Source: Heterodera schachtii
Lineage: Eukaryota; Nematoda; Chromadorea; Rhabditida; Heteroderidae
NCBI GenBank assembly: GCA_023374025.1
Contig: SIJG01000003.1
Coordinates: 2,882,416 to 2,946,415 of the forward strand
DNA: 64,000 bases
Direction: 5' to 3'
Below the pieces are notes generated by a model. It searched no databases, had not been told where the DNA came from, and saw only the letters and a program-made list of their open reading frames with translations. The position numbers and the translations under genes are program-made. Shown here in pieces: positions 42,860 through 54,849 of the stretch (position 1 is its first letter; every line of letters begins with the position of its first letter).

Positions 42860-44640
42860 AAAAAGCAAAATTTGTCAATTGAACATAAGCGACCAGCACC
42901 ACCAGCACAGCAGAAGCAAGCAAATAAGCAGGAAGAAAAATCATTTGCCACCGCCGCCGCCGGCAAAAGCGATGCTTCTCATTGCCCTGTGCCCTCCGGG
43001 GGCGAAGGGATTCGACCCCCGCCCCCGGGGGCAAACCCCGGGCCCCCCGCCCCGCCCCCGGCTTCTTCTCTCGGGGGAGTCCAATTTCAATGCTTTTGCC
43101 GCCCGCCCCGCCTCCGTCGTGTCCCATGCCCTCGGGCGATTTAAACAAAGTCCAAAAAATTTTTTAAGAGAGAAAATGTGTGTGAGAGAGAAGCGGATTT
43201 GTGAAGGGGGGAGGGGGGAAGCAGCAGAAGTAAAAAGGAAAATTTTTGAATTTTTGGAAGGGTGAGAATTTTCTTTGTAAATTTCGAAGGGATAGAAAAA
43301 TTTTGGTAATTAAAATTTCGGGAAATTTCGGAGAAATTCTGTATATAAAAGCTAAAAGTAAATCAAAAATTTAAAATATTCAAGAAACGAACTCGGATAT
43401 CAGAAAAACATACAAATTATTTCGAAATGGCACGAAATTTTTTTACTTAAAATTTTTACATGGCACAAAAATAGCAATTCGAATTTCCCCCAATTTTATA
43501 AATCGAAGTGAATGCCATGGAATCAATTTAATTGGATTCAGATTGATTTTGCCAATTGTGGGGAAGAACACACATTTTTAGGCAGCTATTTTTTGACGGG
43601 GTTACGACGGTTCCACCCATTTTTGGCACCGCCAAAAGGGGGCTTTTTTAATTTTCTATTTTTCCAGTTTTGGCATTTTGGGTTTTATTGGCCTGGAAAT
43701 TCTTAGAATTTTTGGACAATATTTTTTCAAATAATAAAATTATATAAAAAAATGAATTTTACTAAATTTTATTCGCTTTTCTATTTCTAAAAATAACCAA
43801 AATTCAATTCCCCAAATAGGGATTGGTGTTGTTGCATTACGAAAAATATTTCATAAAAAATTATAATAATTCAAAAATCACATTTCCAAAGAAGGGTTGG
43901 CGAGGGGGGGCGGGTGGGAGATGTTATTTACTATTACAAAATTTTCAAAAAAAACTCTCTTCCCCACCCCGCGAGGGCTGTTTTACCACCACAGGTTGTT
44001 ATTGAAAACGAATGCTCTGCTGGTGATGTGAGTTTGATCGGAGAACAGAAAGTGAACAACAAAAAAAAAAACAGTGTGTGTAATTAGCGCGCTTTAAAAC
44101 CGCTAATTAGGGGGCATATAATTACCCAACTAATTAATGTAATTAATAATGCTCAAGTGTTTGTCTTTTGGACGACCTGTTTTCTCTGCTGTTGTTATAT
44201 TGGAAGAAACATATCGATAACGCAATGATGGAGAGAAGAGAAATACATCGAGATGACGCACGTTTGAATTTGGCGCACCGCCCCCCGACAAAAAAATTGT
44301 TTGGCGTTTTGTGTCGTCGCAAATCGCCGCCGGGGAAACGCCCTTTTCTCTCCTTCTGCCCGCCCTCCATCGTTTAGTTCACACATTAATTGGTCCATTA
44401 TTCTCTTCCATTCACATTTCACTTTCGTCCGCCGTTCGTTTGTCCGTTAATTGGGGGCGCCCGGCGGCGGCGAACATTTCGCGCCCTCCCCCGCGGGTGC
44501 TCTGTTTCATTTTCTCGCCTTTGTGTCATCAGATGGACGGGCCGCCGCCGCCCTCCTCATTAACAGCGTCATTATCATCATCATTAACTAATGATAATAA
44601 TTTGCATTGCATTATGTACACATATGGACTAATTATGATG
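42860..44640. other. Non-coding stretch, partly GC-rich, upstream of the 45373 gene
   Basis: 42950-43140 is strongly GC-rich with CCCCGCCCCC runs. Overlapping frames stay open there only because of composition. 43260-44100 is AT-rich. 44280-44530 is again GC-rich and could include promoter sequence of the downstream plus-strand gene. No coding or RNA gene recognised. Confidence 0.4.
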
Positions 44641-44656
44641 TTGTTGCTATTTTGCA

Positions 44657-44914
44657 TTTTCTCTCTCTCTCTCAGTTTCATTCTCTTCCTTTTTCTCTTT
44701 CGTCCCCTCCATCATAATATTCCCCTTTTTCTTTTCCTCTCTTCATTTTTTTTGCCACTGCCACTTCTCTTCCTCTATCTGTCTCTCTCTTTTTCTCTCT
44801 GCCCATCTTTCTTTTTCTATTTCCGCTTTCCTTCTCTCTCTCTTCCCCTCTCTCTCTCTCTCTCTTCCCCCTCTCTCTCTCTCTCTCTCTCATTCACCTC
44901 ACTGACTCTCTCTC

Positions 44915-44975
<61 letters not shown>

Positions 44976-45003
44976 CACCTCACTGACTCTCTCTCTCTCC
45001 TCA
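44657..45003 (+). repeat. CT-rich microsatellite
   Basis: Long pyrimidine tract, mostly (CT)n, with two copies of TCATTCACCTCACTGACTCT inside (44889-44908 and 44971-44990). It produces long open frames of S/L repeats on the plus strand and E/R on the minus strand, which are not genes. Confidence 0.93.
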
Positions 45004-45372
45004 CTCTCTATCCCATTGTTTTTCATTCTCTTATCCAAGAAGTAATCCCTGCTTCCAATTATTTATTGATCCTGCTACTGGTGATCAGATCTCCTGATTA
45101 ACTCATTCCCACCCAATCAGATCAATTAAATTAACCATTAAATCCACACATACATTCCATAAATTACTCTCTTTCAGATCGCTCTGCTGATCGGCTTTGA
45201 TTCAATCGCGGCGGAATCCAATCCATCCATCCATCCATTGCCCCACAGCTGATCAGCACCGATCGCCAGCAGTTTATTGATTTGATCACGCCTATTTCTC
45301 TTTTATTGATCAGCTGTGCCGTGCCAATCGCTTCTTCCTCATTCCTTCTGATCAGTGCCATTGTTCAACAAA

Positions 45373-48300
45373 ATGCGGGTCCATCTTTATGTTCATCAAC
45401 AACAGCTACAAATTATCTCATCACTTTTGTTGTGCATTGTTTTCAGCGGGCTTCTCAATGTAAAGGTGGGCCGATTTTTTGCTAATTGATCAGCCAAATG
45501 TTGCTGATCAAATTTCCAATTCGATCAAAATTATGGTAGTTCACGACCGGTGACCGGTTATTAAACCGATGCCCCCCCCCCCGGTTTTCGGTTTTTGGTC
45601 CAAAAAGCCGGGTTCGATTAGGTTAAATGATTCAATTTGATTAAATTTCCTAATCAGTCAAAAAAGCCATGATAGTTAATTTAAATTGGGAAGCCAATTT
45701 ATTTTTGCCAAATCATTTAAAGTGTGCTTATGCCGGAAGCTTTTTAAATATATAACCCTTGGGCCCTACAGTAAATTATCGAATTTTTTTACCCTACAGT
45801 ACATTTACAATTTTAGGGTCAAGTTTTCGTCCTAATATTTTTTTTTTACAATTTTCACACTCTTCTCTTTGTTTTTATAAATCATTAACTATTTTTAAAT
45901 CGTTAACTATGGGGCCATGGCCGTAAATTTCGAATTTTTTTTTACCCTACAGTACATTTACAATTTTAAAGTATTTATTTTATTTTTTTGTGTGTTTTTT
46001 TTGACAATTTTCACACTCTCTCGCCATTTGTTCTTTTCTCCAATTTTTACACTTCGCCAAAAATGTTTCGTCGTTTTCATTTCTTCGACATCAATCTTCG
46101 GTTTTTTTTTCTTTCGTTCTTCGTTTTCCCAATTTTCTTATCAGGGCCCAATCATTTTTGACGACAATCATTCTCCTCAACTTATCATTTGTCATTTTAT
46201 CATTTGGTTTTTGTCAAAATTTGCAAAAATCGCAAAATTTTGAGTGCTTTTCGTCCTCAATTGATGGCAAAAAAAGTGTTCAAAAGACACTTTTTTGATA
46301 AACATTTGGCAAAAAGTCATGAGACTAATTAATTGGAGTAAGAGCAATTGGCAAAAATTGATTTTAAAAAAATCAAAAAATTAGGTAATTAGAAAATCAG
46401 ACAGAACCGGACAATTGGACACTTTTTGCCAATCGGACAAATGTACAAATTTAAATTTTATTTTTATTTTAATGGGATACTGTAAATAATTGACAAACTT
46501 GAAAAGAAACTAAAACTGGCCATTGAGAAAAAAGGATCATAGTAAAATTGGCGTTAAAATTTATTAATTAGACAAATGGTCAATAAGTCAATTATCAAAT
46601 TCAAAATAATTCAGATCTGCTGATATTAATTTGACCAATTAGATAAATAACACTCGAAAAGTTATTCTTTAAAGCGCAAGTGACCGAATTTCACTTGGGG
46701 CGAAATGTCCGATTTTCACTGAAGGGCAATTGTCTGGGGCGCAAATGTCCGAATTTCACTGGGGGCGAAATGTCCGATTTTCACTGAAGGGCAATTGTCT
46801 GGGGCGCAAATGTCCGATTTCACTGAAGTGCAATTGTCTGGGGCGCAAATGTCCGAATTTCACTGGGGGCGAAGTGTCCGATTTTCACTGAAGCGCAATT
46901 GTCCGGGACGAAAGTCTGGAGCTCAAATGTCCGAATCTCACTGAGGGCGCAAATGTCCGATTTTTCACTGAGGGCGCAAATGTCCGATTTTTCACTGAGG
47001 GCGCAAATGTCCGGGGCACAATTTAAACAGTAAAATAATAAATCAAACTTTTTGTCCCAATTTTATTTTTCATACTTTGGCATTTTGTACCCATTTGGCA
47101 CCGCTTTTTCGTCTTTTAAAAGTGCACTCCAATCATTCATCATCATCATCGTCATCGTCATTAGTTGTTCAGTTCAAAAACAGCGCCCCTACCCACGCCC
47201 CGACATTTTCTTGGCGTTTTGTGCTGCTTGGGCGATGGGACGGGGACTGATCAAGTGATCAAATCGCATATTTCAACGAAATTCTGGGTACACCATTTTT
47301 GTTGGGGAAAACGCCAAAGGAAACGCCAAAACAAAAAAAAAGAATTTGAGGCACGTGATGGGCGTGAAAATGTGCGATGGAATTTAGGAAAAATTTTGGT
47401 ACATACTTAGCACAACCGCAGCTGGATCACAAACAAAATAATGCACACAATCACAGCACAATAAATTTTATCAGTAAATTTTAACGTGGTCGGTCATTAA
47501 TTGTCCCGGACTAATGGGGGAATTTAATTACCGTTAATTACCCGCCGCATGACTTTTTGGCCAAATTGTCACAGCGCCGAAAAGAAACACTTTCTAACAA
47601 TGGTTGTGATTAATGGGTGATATGTGTAATGTGAAAAGTGAAAAGTGATAACTGATAATGATGATAGAGGGGACAAAGCAAATAAAAAAAATGCAAAAAA
47701 AAAGAATTGCGAGAAAATTAAAATTCAATCAAACATTCAAAATGTAAATGATTAGGATTACTGGAATCCAATCACAAGAATGATCAAACTCAAATTGATC
47801 AGATCAGCCAATTGAAATTCAGTCAACAATGAGTCCAATTAATCAAGGATATCGAAAACAATCAGAGATTAAGGAAATATTTTTAATTTTCATATAAAAT
47901 ATTAGACAGTTATGTTCCAATCCATTAAATTCAACTCTGATCGTCGGATTATCAAAATCCAATGAGGGATTTTCAGAGAATTTTTGGGCCTAGTCCGTAC
48001 CTTAACGGGAAACTGATGATTTGATTTCCCGAGGATTTTGATGGCACATGCATATATTGCTATTTATTTTGATTAGTGTTTGAAATCGTGACCGGAAAAT
48101 CCGTCAGTGTAAAATCCGTCACTGGAAAATCCGTCAGTGGAAAATCCGTCAGTGGAAAATCCGTCAGTGATACAAATATTTTAAAATAAAGTTCTATGGC
48201 ATTATTATTGTAATATAGAAGTAAACTTCTATAGGAACATCGTTCTCAATATCGAACCCGGACCCGAAATCGAACAAAAAGTCGAAAAGTCAAAATTTTC

Positions 48301-51300
48301 GAAATTTGGTTTTTTCTTAAAAATCGGTTTAAATACACGGAAACAAACTAAAAGCCACCAATCCTGCAATAAGAGATCATTTATGCCGTTTTTCAACCAA
48401 AAATGCTAAATTCGAAAATTTGGACTTTCGACTTTTTGTTCGAATTCGGATCCGGGATTCGGAATTGGCCGAAATGGATACCAGATTCTTGGTCAGTGCC
48501 CCCGAAAACGCAAGGAACTTGTTTTTATGATAATAAAATTTCCACTGACCCATTTTCCGGGCGCCTTTGAAATGATGTCATTTCCAAAACTTTGTCACCT
48601 GTTTCTCTTTTCTGATCAGAGTGACGTGACGTCATTGTTTTTGGGCAAAGCGAACAGCAATTGAAGAAATGATTGGAAAAGAAACAGAGAAAATGAAACG
48701 GGGGAGAGAAACAATTAATTGCCTAGTTAAGAAGAAATGATCAAAAAATGTTGGGGAAAAATGACATCATTTTTAAATGCCACAAAAAAAATGATTAAAC
48801 AATGTCTATGATATTGATATGGGGCGCTAAATGGATTGGTTAAACACAAAGTTCCAAGTGTCCTTTTTTTAAAGATTTGTCCTTTATTGGAGGGGCCAGA
48901 TCTTTGAAAACAAAAATGTCCTTTTTTTAAAGATTTGTCCTTTATTGGAGGGGCCAGATCGCTACAAAAACCCCCAATTTCAAAAATTTTTCCCGGCGGC
49001 GCTTTCGGCACCGCCGGCCCCCAAAAACTTATTTTTTTTTTTCTTAAGAAAATGGCTTAAAACAGCGCGCCTCAAAAAAAAAGTGTTTTTTAAAAACAAA
49101 AAAGGCGTCTCCTGGCTAAAAATCGCAAAAATTGTCATTTTTTAGACAAAATCTGTTAGCAAATCGCATTTAAATATTACAAAAATTTCTCGGCGACGCC
49201 TATCGGCACCGCCGGCCTAATTTTTTTTTGGAAAAAGTGCGCCGCAAAAAACATTTTTATTGATTTTTTAAATTTTGAATAAAATTTTCCAAAATGATAA
49301 TTTTTTGTCGGCAAAATGCTGATTTTGAAAATTTTCAGTTGACAGGACAGGCTATGTTTTTACGCTAATAAAATGTTGTTTTAAATCGATTTTCATGTAT
49401 TTTATTGCGTTTCTTTCGCGCTAATATTAGTTTTAGAAAAAAATCTTTTTTTTTGGGGGTCTAAATCTTAGTTTTAGTATCGTTTGTCCTTTAATTTTTC
49501 AATAAACAATAAAACTGTAACTCATTTATTGGATATTTTTTAATAATATTAATATAAAAAAAAATGTAAACCTTCTAAAATTGGTAAAATTTATTTCAAA
49601 AATAATAAGTCTAAAAATAAAGATTTTCTATAAAATTAATAAATTTTAAATCTATTTTATATTTTTCTTCTATGTTTGACTTTTCATAACATAATTAGCT
49701 GTTTTCGAGATTGTTAGCATAAATTTAAAGAAAATTTGAAGAGATTTTGAGAAATTTAGCACTCAATTTTGGAAATTTATGTGCACATTTTTGAACTTTT
49801 ATTTAATTTTGTCGGCAATTTACTCATTTAAAAATTATCTTCAGCATTTAATTTAACTCGTCAAAAAATAATTAATTAATTTTAATTTGCATTTTTCAAT
49901 GCTAAATTCCGCAGAATTTCCCATTGGGGCTTTCCATTAATGAACCCCTAACGATTGATCACCAAAATTTCTGATCAACGCACCAGAAACCTAGATCCGG
50001 CAAATCCATTTCAATGAGTTGCAGATAATCGGTGCCAATGCCATTGGGGAGGCAAATGCCGTTGCCGTTGCCGCCGCCGCCGATGCGCCAAATCGGCGCC
50101 CTTTTTTGGACGTTTATCTCCGCGTTGAGCCGGTGGACGATTTTTGTGGCGCGCTGCGCTGTAACATCAGCTACGCCATCCTGTTGACCAACATGCAGAA
50201 CAAGTTCGACCTGCACTCGCTGATGCTGCAGGGCAAGCGAATTTGAAATTTGGCATAAAAAATTCAAAAATTAAATATTTCTTTTTTGAAAAGGGTCCAT
50301 AATAGGGATGGATGGCAAGGAATTCCGTTTCAGATTTTCGGCATTTTTCAGGTCGGAATTCCGATTCCGGAAAAATTTTTGGGGCCTCGGAATGCCATCC
50401 CTGGTCCATGCATAATATGCTTAAATGCATTTCTGTAATTAAATTCAAAGCGTTAATTTGTTTTGTTGACATATGTATTCCATCGAATTTGACGAATTCG
50501 AAACGGTGTTAGGACCCGTCATTCAAAAAACCAACAAAATTCAAAAATTTGGGTAAAACTTTGCTTTAAAGCAACCAAATTTGTAATTCTTGACTTCTTT
50601 CGGTTCATAACTTCAATAAAGTTGACGAATTTTTTTGCAGGATAAAAGTCTAAAAATTTATGAAATAATAAACAATAAATTTTCTTCTAAGAAATTTATT
50701 AGGACATAAAAATTTGTTGTAAAAATTTATTTTTCCCTAAATGATTTTAATTTTTTTTATAATTTTTGATTTTATTTTCAAATTTTGAATTATATTTTAC
50801 GAAATATTTGCTTGAATTTCACGTTTTACAGATGGCCATATGCCGCGTCGGTCCCAAGAGAATGGCCAACCGCCGGTGGGCGGCTTTTTCTTTGAGGATA
50901 ACACCGTGGTCAGACTCAGCGACGAGCTGAGGACAAAGCGTGGCAAAATCTACCTGGGCCTGATGTTGTTCGATTTGCCCGACGACATTCAGGGTCCAAA
51001 AAATTTAAAAAATTAAATAAAAATAAAAAAAATTGCCAAATAATTTTGGGTCCCAAATTATGAAAATGAGGTCCAGCAATTGACTTAAAATTAAGTATTT
51101 AAATTTGTTAACCAGAAATCTGATTTAATTAAATGTTGTATATAATTAAATAAATTTAAAATTTAAATATTTTAAATTAAATTATAAATAATTAAAAAAA
51201 GATATATTTCAAACCGAAAAAATGTATTTTTTTTAATTTAAAGGAAAGGATTTGCCATTTGAAGTAAAAAAAAAACAAAATTGATTAATTGCCTAATGAA

Positions 51301-54300
51301 TAATAATTATTAAACCAATTAATTATTTCCTTAATGACTATGGTGTGAGAAAATGGCGGTTAATTTAAACTGAAATTCGAAAAAAAAAATAATATAAATT
51401 TTTGATTGCAAATTTGCAGATTATTTGGTGGTGGAAGTGACCAACGTGATCAGAACGGGCAGACGGGTGAAGACGGAGTTCAGTTCGGACACCGTTAGAA
51501 TTGGGGTTCAGGTGATCGGATTTAGATGATTTTCGGATCAAGAAAAGCTCGACGAGAAATTTTTGTCGGCTTTTTTGAGTCTCGATCTCGGGATTTTATT
51601 ATCTTTTTTCAGGTCTCGGTTCTTAGCGATAAATATTGATAAAAGAATTTGCAAAAAAATATATAAATATTTTTGGCAAAATTTTAAACATTTTTAATGC
51701 CGGGGGGGGGGGGGGCAGTGCCAAGAAATGTTTTCTAGCCCTCCCAAAAATTGCATTAATTTTTCAAACCCTAAAAAATTTTAGGTCTATCGCCGCAACG
51801 AAGCCGCTTCATCCGCCCTCGATCAATCAGCATCGATCGGTGATCTACAAACACAACAACGACCTTCATCATCATCATCATCGTCAGCGTCAATTACGAG
51901 GGCACGGGCATTGGTCAGCAATGGCAAAAATGTTGAAAAACGGCATCATAATCAGCAGGAGGAGGAGGAGGAGGAAGAACAGGGACAGATGAAGCGGCCA
52001 CTAATTGAGCAGGGACAGGGCCAAAAAAAGTGCAGCCACTAATTAATCATTAGGGATGGGATTTTTAGGCACAAAAAATTCGCTAAATAGGCATCTAAAT
52101 GGTAAAAAAAAACCCCGGAAAAAAGGCATTGTAGGCATTAAACCCTCCTCGAACAAGCACTAAAATAGGCAAATAAAATTTTTTTTATTAATGTTTTTAG
52201 TAGGGTAGGTCGGGACCGGGACCAAAACACGGACAACTGAGTACAACTGAGTACCGAAGTCCCGGTTTTGACCACTTTTTACCGGAGCCGGGAAATTACC
52301 GGGTTTTTCCCGGGTTTCCCAGCCAAAAAGTCCCGGTTTTGCAACCCGAAAAGTCCCGGTCACGACCTACCCTAATTTTTAGGTAGCAAAACACATAAAA
52401 ACTTAATGAAAAACCTACTTAATTTTGGTTATATTCGATTGCAAATGAAAATTATTAAATATTAAAAAAATTTCAGCATAATTTTTAAACCAAAAATTTC
52501 TATCAAGAAAAAAAAATTATATTTTTCGTGAATAATTTTTGAAAAATTATTTTTCAATTCTACGGGCTTAGATTGGCATGCCCTAGTGACCGAGCCTTCT
52601 AATAGGACGTGCCAAAATGGGAGTGGCCAATTTGGCCAATTCCGGCCCAAAATATTAGTGATCTGTCAAGGCGCTTCTCCTGTTACCCAAATTGTTTTAA
52701 AAAAGCCGCGCAAAAAATAATGACATGAAAAGCGAAAAAAAAGGTCGTCTCCCGCCGGGGGCGTCCCCCCCCCCCCCCTCCATGCCGAAATCCTGAGACC
52801 GTCCCTGTCAGGGCTGTGGGCGTAATTACGGATTACGGAGATTACGGCGCCCCATAATGACGGATTTCCGCAATTGAGAAAATCATCGTAATTACGGATG
52901 ATGGATTTTCAGTGTGCTCAGCTCGTCCGCTGATGCTGCCGAAGCTGACAGCTTCTCAGCCGTGGTCATTGGCACGGATGACAGTGGGAAAATGCCGATG
53001 ACGGAAAAGCAGGAGACGGCACCAAAATGTGCCACAAATGTTGCGGCACGGAGTTGCGCATGCTGTGAGCATGTCACCGTGCGCAAAATTCGGCTGGACG
53101 ACGAAGGTGCCAAGGACCATGAAACAAGAAAATTGCAATTTTAACTAGAGCTCGGCCTGGGCCTGGACTCAGGCCTGGATTTTTCCTGGATTTTTCCTGG
53201 ATTTTGGCAATCTGGATCATGGTCTAGGCCTATTTTGGCAACTTGAATTTTCCCATGACCTTGATTTTTTTTTTGGGATTTTTTCCAAAAAAACACAGGT
53301 CAAGTTAGGCATAATAAACCCGGATTTCCTGGAATAATATTTGAGAATTTGTTATTTCAAATGACCACTTTTTTATTTTAATTAACCAAAAAAATTTATT
53401 TTAATTAAATAGATTTTTTGAAATTTTTTCCTGGACCTGGTGGCTTTTCCTGGATTTTTGCCCAGAAAAACATGTACAGGTGAACAGACAATTCAGGTTT
53501 AAAGTTTTTCTAAGAGAAACGAAGAGAAATTTTTAGGGGTTTAAAAATAATTTAATTTTTAAATAAAAAAAAATGTTTTTCTTAATCCGTGCCGGGCATT
53601 TCAGTGTGCGTGAATGTGACTTATTTGCCCACCAAAATTGGCGTCCGATTGGCCGTATCAGTGGATGGCCATGTGTACTATTCCAAGGATTTGGCAGGTC
53701 CTAATGAATGAATGCCTAATGATACATTTAAATTTAAAAAAACACATACAATAATACTCTGACCGTAATTCTGCAGAATTTCTATAGTCTAACTGTACCA
53801 TCATTTCCTAATTGTACAGTATCCCGAGAAATTTTGCATTGAATTCTTCTCTTCATCTTTACGAAAGATAATTCAGATATTTCTGGATTTAAAAATTTTC
53901 AATTTTTTTTTTTGAAGAAATTTATTGAAAATTTTTCAAGTTTTCCAAGCAAAACTATTTAAATTAAAAAATTTACGAAATCCATTGTATAATTGTCATG
54001 AGTCATGTCTCCCTTTTTTGAATTTCTCTAATTGAATAAGCAAATTAATTGCCCTATTAATTTGCCCAATTAGTGTTCAACCCGGAGTCGGCCTGCTTTG
54101 AAGTGCCTGAGATGCGCGAGTACGCGAGCATTTGCATCAATTTGTACAATGTTTGTGGCCCCTCAAATTTGACAAAGTTTAACAAAATAATCTGTGAATT
54201 TTAAGATGGAACTCAAAAACAACAAGCTGACCGGGTGCGCAAAGGTGAGATAAGAAGATTGGGAGAAGGGCAAAAATTTAGGCAAAATTTATTTTTGAAA

Positions 54301-54846
54301 TTTAGGTAAATACGGGCACACCCAAATACAGTAACCACTTTACATAAACAGGCAGTTACAGTAGTAGGAAATTTTAATTGAATTAAGTGCAAAAATGAGT
54401 GGTTTAAGCTTAGTCATATAGACAAAATTTTCTAAATTATAAACTCTTTTCTGTTTACATAGAAATTTCAAAACATGAAATAGATTGGGGTGGTTTTAAA
54501 GGGCAAAAAATCGGGATTTTAAAAAATTTGAAATTTTTGCCATGACGCCATGAGTTTTTTTTTTTTTTCTTACTATATGAAATCATTTGAAAATTAAAAA
54601 ACGATGTTCATGTACAACAACTTAGGTGTTTATTCAAAAATAGTTCCACACAAATAACTTTCGACCGAATGTAAATACCGTATACCTTACAGAATCGGGT
54701 TTAAAAAATAAGGGTGGAAAATTGAAATTCCCATGAAAATCCATGGAATTTTTTAAACACACAAATTCCACGTTTAGTTGGAGGCCATCCTGCTGCATTT
54801 GAGGGTCGCCCAGCACAAAATTGGCTGCTTCAGCATACCAATTTGA
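45373..54846 (+). CDS. Probable secreted protein with C-terminal DUF4773-like domain
   Basis: Proposed exons: 45373-45465, 49995-50232, 50832-50993, 51420-51511, 51785-52029, 52913-53106, 53605-53697, 54074-54150, 54206-54244, 54778-54846; phases agree at every junction (about 433 residues). Exon 1 encodes a signal peptide (LQIISSLLLCIVFSGLL). The N-terminal half (CGALRCNISYAILL, GKIYLGLMLFDLPDDIQ, YLVVEVTNVIRTGRRVK) is not recognised. Exon 5 is low-complexity (serine run, then a glutamate run). The C-terminal part has the DUF4773-type cysteine pattern: CACC, VCVNVTYLP, GVRLAVSVDG, ACFEVPEM, SICINLYN, LTGCAKLE, KIGCFSIPI. The function of that domain is unknown to me. Exon 2 needs a GC donor (CAGGGCAAGC), and exon 8 uses GTTTGT. 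Weakest links: exon 1 to 2 (4.5-kb intron) and exon 5 to 6 (donor GTGCAG); without the latter, exon 5 ends at a stop at 52042 and there are two genes. Confidence 0.68.
46678..47013. repeat. Tandem array with GGCGAAATGTCCGA units
   Basis: Short units alternate: GGGGCGAAATGTCCG, TTTTCACTGAAGGGCAATTG and GGGGCGCAAATGTCCG. All point the same way, unlike the inverted-end elements, but the complement GGACATTTCGCC is the core of the units at 34174-34390. It lies in the first long intron of the plus-strand gene. Confidence 0.75.
47020..48075. other. Intron sequence without recognised features
   Basis: 47130-47165 is an ATCATC/GTC trinucleotide stretch. 47690-47960 is AT-rich. No exon with both splice signals and a conserved frame was found, although a small exon could be missed. 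Confidence 0.35.
48087..48565. mobile_element. Inverted terminal tandem-repeat element with AAAATCCGTCAGT units
   Basis: Left end: CGTGACCGGAAAATCC, then five GGAAAATCCGTCAGT units (48094-48168). Right end: one inverted unit, finishing with the complement of GGCGCCCGGAAAATGG. Exact 8-bp duplication TTTGAAAT (48079-48086 and 48566-48573). The interior is a foldback repeat (TTCGAATTCGGATCCGGG type). Confidence 0.87.
48856..49500 (-). mobile_element. Truncated copy of the CAGGGCGGCC element
   Basis: Inverted relative of 14932-15564. It has AGTGTCCTTTTTTTAAAG at the left, the GC-rich CGGCGGCGCTTTCGGCACCG motif at 48992, a second GACGCCTATCGGCACCGCCG at 49195, and AGTTTTAGAAAAAAATC at the right. 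The terminal CAGGG bases are absent on both sides. Confidence 0.75.
50303..50403. mobile_element. 101-bp hAT-like element (TAGGGATGG ends)
   Basis: Ends TAGGGATGG and CCATCCCTG are inverted apart from the last base. The flanks, GTCCATAA and GTCCATGC, match at six of eight positions. Interior words GGAATTCCG and AAAAATTTTTGGGGCCTC recur at 61405-61435. It lies in an intron. Confidence 0.7.
52052..52880. mobile_element. TAGGG-element remnant with nested insertions, in an intron
   Basis: Starts with TAGGGATGGGATTTTTAGGC, like the elements at 16892 and 8616, but no matching right end is found. A complete 174-bp element is nested at 52201-52374. Farther right are a CGCCGGGGGCG motif and a C-run at 52766-52780, typical of the GC-motif family. 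Confidence 0.6.
52201..52374. mobile_element. 174-bp hAT-like element (TAGGGTAGGTCG ends)
   Basis: Ends TAGGGTAGGTCGGGACCGGG and the complement of TAGGGTAGGTCGTGACCGGG, flanked by GTTTTTAG and ATTTTTAG (one mismatch in eight). The interior repeats CCCGGTTTTG words. A related, end-damaged copy is at 62755-62925. Confidence 0.8.
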
Positions 54847-54849
54847 GAG

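Noticed and set aside
42777..43265. 162-codon open frame
   Set aside because: It spans the tRNA-like repeat and a GC-rich C-run region; overlapping frames are equally open.
44311..45045. 244-codon plus-strand frame and matching minus-strand R/E frames
   Set aside because: Produced by the CT microsatellite; only S/L or R/E repeats.
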